From Streptomyces sp. WM6378 (GTDB taxonomy: Bacteria; Actinomycetota; Actinomycetes; Streptomycetales; Streptomycetaceae): 64,000 nucleotides of DNA. The stretch is taken from contig NZ_LGDD01000024.1 in the NCBI RefSeq assembly GCF_001279695.1, positions 66,578-130,577 of the forward strand, read 5' to 3'. Both the position numbers and the translations under genes were made by a program. Below, piece after piece: positions 52,565 through 64,000 of this stretch. The notes below the pieces were generated by a model. The model was not told where the DNA came from, searched no databases, and worked only from the letters and a program-made list of their open reading frames with translations. Position 1 is the stretch's first letter. Every line of letters begins with the position of its first letter.

Positions 52565-52738
52565 ATGACTCGTTCGTTCGCCGGTGTGTCCCAGGTGACC
52601 ACATTGATCGCAGATCCGACCCAGGCCCCCGGTGGGCGCATCCCGCGCACGCACACTCCCGGCACCGGAATTCCGGTGCTGGTCACCGATGGGCCGCCAC
52701 GGGTCTACGGGCGCCAACGGGAGGGGTATTGGTGCTGA
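52565..52738 (+). CDS. Possible 57-aa leader ORF overlapping the SARP start
   Basis: A frame MTRSFAGVSQVTTLIADPTQ... of 57 codons runs from the ATG at 52565 to a TGA at 52736-52738, overlapping the first codons of the SARP gene. Third positions are about 77% G/C, and the ribosome binding site is weak (GGAA). It could couple translation to the SARP gene or be a chance frame. Confidence 0.25.
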   Translation: MTRSFAGVSQVTTLIADPTQAPGGRIPRTHTPGTGIPVLVTDGPPRVYGRQREGYWC

Positions 52739-53502
52739 TCAACGTTCTTGGTCCGTTGACGGTCGAGTACGGGGGGAAAACACATCGGATCCGGGCGAAG
52801 AAAATCCGGACCGTGTTCGCCGTCCTGGCTCTGAACGCGGGTCGCACGGTCTCGTGGGACACGCTCGTCGACGAACTCTGGCCCGACAAGGACCTGGAGA
52901 ATTCGAGAAACGCCCTGCATGCCACCACGGCGAGGCTACGAAAACTCATGGACGGCTGGGATCTCGACGCGAAGCCCAATGAGCTGGTGCGCACCACGGG
53001 CAGCAGCTACATGCTGGACATCCCGCAGGCCTCGACCGACGCCGCTCAATTCCTGAAATTCGCGGCCCAGGGTTCCGAATTGCTGCGGGACCAGCCGGTC
53101 CGCGCCGAGGAATTGCTGCACCAGGCGCTGAGCCTGTGGCGGGGACCCGCGCTTCTGGACGCGGGGGACGGCCTGTTGTGCCAGTCCACCGCCGCCCAGT
53201 TGGAAGAGCGGCTGATGTCGCTGCGCGAAGACCTCATCGTGGTCAAACTCAATACCGGCGGGGAACGCGAGGCGATCTCCGAACTCCGGGAACTGGTCGT
53301 CCAGCATCCCGGGCGCGAGCGATTCAGCGAGCAGCTCATGGTGGCCCTTTACCGGTGCGGGCGCCAGAGCGAGGCGCTCGACGTCTACCAACGGACCCGG
53401 GACTGGCTTTCGGCCGAACTGGGTCTCGACGTCGGCCGTTCGCTGCGCAAGCTGTACCAGGACATCCTCTCCCAGGACCCGCTCCTGGACGCCAAGGCCT
53501 GA
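52732..53502 (+). CDS. SARP (BTAD-type) transcriptional activator
   Basis: A 256-residue regulator of the Streptomyces antibiotic regulatory protein group. The N-terminal OmpR-like winged helix covers about residues 15-90 (RAKKIRTVFAVLALNAGRTV and WDTLVDELWPDKDLENSRNA), and the bacterial transcriptional activation domain follows (QALSLWRGPALLDAG, ELRELVVQHPGRERFSEQLM, YQRTRDWLSAELGLDVGRSL). It has no extra ATPase or TPR domain. The GTG at 52732 has GGGAGG 7 bases upstream; a TTG at 52729 is possible. It faces the NRPS/exporter genes and is the likely cluster activator. Confidence 0.9.
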   Translation: MLINVLGPLTVEYGGKTHRIRAKKIRTVFAVLALNAGRTVSWDTLVDELWPDKDLENSRNALHATTARLRKLMDGWDLDAKPNELVRTTGSSYMLDIPQASTDAAQFLKFAAQGSELLRDQPVRAEELLHQALSLWRGPALLDAGDGLLCQSTAAQLEERLMSLREDLIVVKLNTGGEREAISELRELVVQHPGRERFSEQLMVALYRCGRQSEALDVYQRTRDWLSAELGLDVGRSLRKLYQDILSQDPLLDAKA

Positions 53503-53510
53503 TGAATGGA

Positions 53511-53544
53511 GCCCAACTCCCCCGATGTTTGGGGGGAGTCGGGC
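53511..53544 (+). terminator. Hairpin terminator after the SARP gene
   Basis: ACTCCCCC (53516-53523) pairs with GGGGGAGT (53532-53539), extended by GCCC/GGGC outside a mismatch. It begins 8 bases past the SARP stop. Confidence 0.65.
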
Positions 53545-53583
53545 ACCCGCAGCGACTGTTTCCTGGTCGCCGTTGTACGAACT

Positions 53584-53615
53584 GGGGCCTGCCGGAACAC
53601 CTTCCGGCAGGCCCC
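53584..53615. terminator. Strong bidirectional terminator between SARP and exporter
   Basis: A perfect 14-bp stem (GGGGCCTGCCGGAA and its complement) around a 4-base CACC loop is followed by TCGCTTTTCTC. It separates the convergent SARP and ABC permease genes. Confidence 0.85.
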
Positions 53616-53625
53616 CTCGCTTTTC

Positions 53626-54447
53626 TCAGCCCGCCTCGCGGTACGCCCGCAGGCTCAGCGGCACGCACAGCGCGAGCAGCGCCGCCAGCGTGCCGAACGC
53701 GACCAGGAGCGGGTGCTCCGCGGGGAAGCCGCCGCCCGTGACCACCGGGTTTCCCCACAGCGTCCGGCAGGCGGTGACCACCGAGCTGACCGGGTTCCAC
53801 TCGGCGAGCGGCCGGATCCAGGACGGCAGGCCCTGGACCGAGAAGAAGGCGTTCGACAGGAACGAGAAGGCGACCAGCACGATCGCGCCCAGTGAATCGA
53901 TCGCCTCCGGCGTGCGCATGAGCAGGCCGATCAGCACGCCGAGCCACAGCATCGCGTAGATGAACCCCACGATCAGCGCGAACCCGGCCACGACCGACAG
54001 CGTCCCGGTGTGCGGGCGCCAGCCGACGACCAGGCCCACCGACATGACGATGCCCAGGCCCAGTACGGAGACGATCAGGTCGGAGAGCGTCTGGCCGAAG
54101 AGCACCGAGCCGCGAGAGACGGGCAGTGACCGGAACCGGTCGACCAGGCCGCCGCGCAGGTCCATGCAGACGCCGATGGCGGTGGGACCGATGCTGGCGA
54201 GGCCGACCTGCACGGCGACCCCGGCCATCAGGTACTCCTCGTACGCACCGCTGCCGGGTACCGAGATGGAGTCCCTGAACAGGTAGCCCACCGCGATCAG
54301 CAGCACCAGCGGGTTCAGCGTGATGCCGAGGAACTTGCCCGGCGCCCTGCGCAGGTGCAGCAGGTGCCGCCCGGCGAGCGCGAACGTATCGGCGAGGCCC
54401 ACGGCCAGTCCGCTCAACGGGCGGGCCGGGAGGCTCAGTTCACTCAT
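53626..54447 (-). CDS. ABC-2 type exporter permease (DrrB-like)
   Basis: A 273-residue membrane permease with about six spans, of the ABC-2/DrrB type. A hydrophobic segment GITLNPLVLLIAVGYLF lies near residue 40, and a conserved-looking region FLSNAFFSVQGLPSWIRPLA lies towards the end. The ATG at 54447 overlaps the stop of the ATPase gene by eight bases. With that ATPase it should export the peptide made by the adjacent synthetases or give self-resistance. Confidence 0.9.
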   Translation of the reverse strand: MSELSLPARPLSGLAVGLADTFALAGRHLLHLRRAPGKFLGITLNPLVLLIAVGYLFRDSISVPGSGAYEEYLMAGVAVQVGLASIGPTAIGVCMDLRGGLVDRFRSLPVSRGSVLFGQTLSDLIVSVLGLGIVMSVGLVVGWRPHTGTLSVVAGFALIVGFIYAMLWLGVLIGLLMRTPEAIDSLGAIVLVAFSFLSNAFFSVQGLPSWIRPLAEWNPVSSVVTACRTLWGNPVVTGGGFPAEHPLLVAFGTLAALLALCVPLSLRAYREAG

Positions 54448-55441
54448 GGGGCACAGCCTTCGGATCGGGGCTCTCGGAACGTACGAGGTTGTCGGGGCCC
54501 GCCGGTCGGTCGGTGAGCTGGAAGAACACGTCGTCGAGGGTGGGACGGCGCAGCTCGAAGTCCACGACGTCCACGCCCGCGTCGCCAAGGGCGGTCGCGA
54601 CCGCGGCCAGGCTGCGCAGACCGGAGTCGAGCTGGACCGAGATGCTCCGGCCCTTCGGATCCACCACCGGTTCGGCGGAGGCGATCGCGGACACCGCCGA
54701 CAGGGCGGCGGGCAGGGCGTCCTGACGGGTCACCGAGACTTCCAGGCGTTCGGTACCGACCTTGCGTTTCAGCTCGGCCGGTGTGCCCGCCGCGATGACC
54801 CTTCCCTGGTCGATGACCACGATCTGGTCGGCGAGGAAGTCCGCCTCCTCCAGGTACTGCGTGGTCAGCAGCACCGTAATGCCGTCGGCGACCAGTTCGC
54901 GCACCACGTTCCACAGCACCATGCGGCTCGTCGGGTCGAGGCCGGTGGTCGGCTCGTCGAGGAACAGCACGGGCGGCCGGGCGATGATGCAGGTGGCCAG
55001 GTCGAGACGGCGGCGCATGCCGCCCGAGTAGGTGCCCGCCGGGCGGTCGGCGGCGGCCGTCAGCTCGAACCGTTCCAGTAGTTCGTCGGCACGCTGCCGG
55101 GCCCCGCGCCGCCCCTGCCGCAGCAGGCGGCCGAGCAGCACGAGGTTCTCCCGGCCGGTGAGCAGTTCGTCGACGGCGGCGTACTGGCCGGCGAGGCCGA
55201 TCCTGCGCCGTACCTCCTTGCTCTGCTCGACCACGTCGTATCCGGCGACCGTCGCATGTCCGGCGTCCGGCTTCAGCAGGGTGGCGAGGACCCGCACGGT
55301 CGTTGTCTTGCCGGCCCCGTTGGGGCCGAGCACGCCGAGCACGGAGCCCGTCGCGACCGACAGATCCACCCCTCGCAGCGCGGTGTGGCCCTTGTACCGC
55401 TTCTCCAGTCCCTCCGCGTAGACCGCGGTGTCCGTCGCCAC
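54440..55441 (-). CDS. ABC exporter ATP-binding protein (DrrA-like)
   Basis: A 333-residue ATPase. Walker A GPNGAGKTTT (about residues 39-48), signature YSGGMRRRLDLA (about 138-149), Walker B PVLFLDEPTTGLDP and the switch histidine replaced by glutamine in LLTTQYLEEADFLAD, as in DrrA-type daunorubicin exporters. The GTG at 55441 is four bases after the MbtH stop (tight operon). It works with the downstream permease. Confidence 0.93.
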   Translation of the reverse strand: MATDTAVYAEGLEKRYKGHTALRGVDLSVATGSVLGVLGPNGAGKTTTVRVLATLLKPDAGHATVAGYDVVEQSKEVRRRIGLAGQYAAVDELLTGRENLVLLGRLLRQGRRGARQRADELLERFELTAAADRPAGTYSGGMRRRLDLATCIIARPPVLFLDEPTTGLDPTSRMVLWNVVRELVADGITVLLTTQYLEEADFLADQIVVIDQGRVIAAGTPAELKRKVGTERLEVSVTRQDALPAALSAVSAIASAEPVVDPKGRSISVQLDSGLRSLAAVATALGDAGVDVVDFELRRPTLDDVFFQLTDRPAGPDNLVRSESPDPKAVPHE

Positions 55442-55445
55442 GCGG

Positions 55446-55655
55446 TCAGTTGCCGGAGTGAGCGGCCAGGCTCTTCGGCCGCATGTCGGTCCAGTCCCGC
55501 TCGACGGCGGCCAGTGCCTCGGCGCGCCCGCTCTCGTCCGCCGTCACCGTCCAGCCGGCCGGCACCGCCGCGAACGTGGGCCACAGGCTGTGCTGGCCCT
55601 CGTCGTTGATCAGGACGAGGAACTTGCCCTCTTCGTTGTCGAATGGATTCGCCAT
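55446..55655 (-). CDS. MbtH family NRPS accessory protein
   Basis: A 69-residue MbtH protein, NPFDNEEGKFLVLINDEGQH then SLWPTFAAVPAGW, with the three conserved tryptophans (SLWP, AGWT, RDWTDMRP). MbtH proteins bind adenylation domains and are needed for their folding or activity. It follows the terminal NRPS gene on the same strand and precedes the exporter genes, confirming that this is one operon. Confidence 0.96.
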   Translation of the reverse strand: MANPFDNEEGKFLVLINDEGQHSLWPTFAAVPAGWTVTADESGRAEALAAVERDWTDMRPKSLAAHSGN

Positions 55656-55715
55656 GGTTCTCTTCTCCAGTTCTCGTAATTTCCGGACTTTTTCAGGACC
55701 CCTATTACGGGGATG

Positions 55716-62852
<7,137 letters not shown>

Positions 62853-62865
62853 GACGTCTTCTTCC

Positions 62866-64000
62866 TCATTCACCGAATTCGAGGTCGAACTCGGCGAGTT
62901 CTTCCTGTGACAGCGAGACCAGCGGCTGGTCGGACACGGCGGGGGCCGGCGCGGGCTCCGCCGCGGGTCGTGCGGCGGCGGCGAGGGCCGCGGGCGTCTT
63001 GCGGGTGAAGACATCGCGCGGGGTGATGGTGAGGCCTGCCCTGCGGGCCCGGCCCACGACCTGTATGGAGCTGATGCTGTCGCCGCCCAGCGCGAAGAAG
63101 TCGTCGTCCGCCGTGACCGAGTCCAGGTTCAGCACCTCGGCGAACGCGGCGCACAGCGCCCGCTCCTCGGGGGTACGCGGCGCCCGCCCCGTCGTCGCGG
63201 CAACGCCCGCCCGGTCCGGCACCGGCAGCGCCTTGCGGTCCACCTTGCCGTTGGCCGTCAGCGGCAGTGCCTCCAGGGTCATGAACTCGGCCGGCACCAT
63301 GTAGTCCGGCAGCACCTCCGCCAGCGCCGCCCGTGCGTGCTCGACGGTGGCGGGACCGACGAGGTAGCCGACGAGCCGCTTGCGCCCGCCGTCGTCGGGG
63401 ACCGCCTGCACGGCCGTGTCCGTCACCCCGCCGACCGCCCTCAACACGGCCTCGATCTCACCGAGTTCGATGCGCCGCCCGCGGATCTTGACCTGGTGGT
63501 CGAGCCGTTCCAGGAACTCCAGTTGGCCGTCCGGCCGGTGGACCACGCGGTCCCCCGTCCGGTACATCCGCTCGCCCACCGCGCCGAAGGGGTCCGCGAC
63601 GAACGTCACGGCGGTGCGCCCCGGATCGCCCAGGTAGCCGCGGCCCACGCCGGTGCCCGCGACGTACAGTTCGCCCGGTGTGCCGACGGGCACGAGGCGC
63701 AGGTAGTCGTCGAGGACGTACAGGCGGGTGTTGCGCACGACGCGGCCGATGGGAACGCGGGCGCCGAGCTCGCTGTGCGGGGTGAGGACGGCGTGCGTGA
63801 CGTCGTCCGAGCACTCGGTGGGGCCGTAGGCATTGACGATCGGGATGTGCGGGTAGCGGGCGAACCAGCGCTCGCACACGTCCGCGGGCAGGGCCTCACC
63901 GGTGACGACCAGGTGGCGCAGGGCGGGCAGAACGGGGAAGTCCCCCGTGGTCTCCCAGGCGTCCAGGGCGGCCCGCAGCAGCGAGGGAACCACCTCAAGT
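62866..64000 (-). CDS. Upstream non-ribosomal peptide synthetase, C-terminal part (gene leaves window)
   Basis: The frame is open to the end of the window. The visible 377 residues hold the second half of an adenylation domain ([46 protein letters not shown]) and one carrier domain ([17 protein letters not shown]). There is no thioesterase. An acidic tail ([16 protein letters not shown]) ends the protein and could be a docking helix for the terminal synthetase. It overlaps nothing and sits 13 bases upstream of that gene, so peptide transfer is from this protein to the next. Confidence 0.93.
   Translation of the reverse strand, partial: LEVVPSLLRAALDAWETTGDFPVLPALRHLVVTGEALPADVCERWFARYPHIPIVNAYGPTECSDDVTHAVLTPHSELGARVPIGRVVRNTRLYVLDDYLRLVPVGTPGELYVAGTGVGRGYLGDPGRTAVTFVADPFGAVGERMYRTGDRVVHRPDGQLEFLERLDHQVKIRGRRIELGEIEAVLRAVGGVTDTAVQAVPDDGGRKRLVGYLVGPATVEHARAALAEVLPDYMVPAEFMTLEALPLTANGKVDRKALPVPDRAGVAATTGRAPRTPEERALCAAFAEVLNLDSVTADDDFFALGGDSISSIQVVGRARRAGLTITPRDVFTRKTPAALAAAARPAAEPAPAPAVSDQPLVSLSQEELAEFDLEFGE

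Noticed and set aside
52459..52686. Minus-strand 75-codon frame between the VOC and SARP genes
   Set aside because: Weak codon bias, no ribosome binding site and overlap with the likely SARP promoter.

Overview
This is a very GC-rich actinobacterial chromosome segment. GC-rich third codon positions, many GTG/TTG starts, promoters with a -10 box a few bases from the start codon, and gene families typical of the genus (SARP regulator, third-type EF-Tu, FxSxx-COOH peptide system) point to Streptomyces. No tRNA, rRNA, insertion sequence, integrase or CRISPR array was seen.

Layout. 1-11050: the end of a DUF885 protein, a divergent rhodanese/Lrp pair, the DNA-end nuclease genes sbcC-sbcD, an IMPACT/YigZ protein, an EF-G paralogue with a probable leader peptide, a squalene/phytoene synthase-family protein and a CoA-binding protein. 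11150-21320: an alpha/beta hydrolase, then the minus-strand FxSxx-COOH RiPP locus in transcription order fxsA (precursor), fxsB (radical SAM plus HExxH domain), fxsC (TIR-like) and fxsT (MinD-like, TIR-like, NB-ARC and TPR), with an XRE-cupin regulator upstream. 21450-34770: transporters, acyltransferase and gamma-carbonic-anhydrase trimers, a Tat-exported GH3 glycosidase, a thioesterase-like protein, an MFS/spermidine-synthase-like/patatin block, EF-Tu3 and an AlkD-like glycosylase. 34840-52110: mostly conserved Streptomyces genes, including uppP, two small paralogous proteins, GNAT, enoyl-CoA hydratase, lnt, an oxidoreductase/monooxygenase pair under a TetR regulator, ung, a solute-binding lipoprotein, two FabG-like reductases and a HipA-kinase/DUF3037 pair.

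52560-64000 is the edge of a non-ribosomal peptide cluster: a SARP activator facing minus-strand genes for a two-component ABC exporter, an MbtH protein, a terminal C-A-T-C-A-T-TE synthetase and the end of an upstream synthetase that runs out of the window. The first adenylation domain of the terminal protein has a glycine-like specificity code.

The most unusual system is the FxSxx-COOH locus. It joins a cyclophane-type radical SAM peptide maturase to large signalling proteins (TIR-like, STAND NTPase, TPR) that resemble immune sensors. No biological role is evident from the sequence. Two accessory elongation factors (EF-G2 with a leader peptide, and EF-Tu3) and a run of leaderless promoters are further points of interest.
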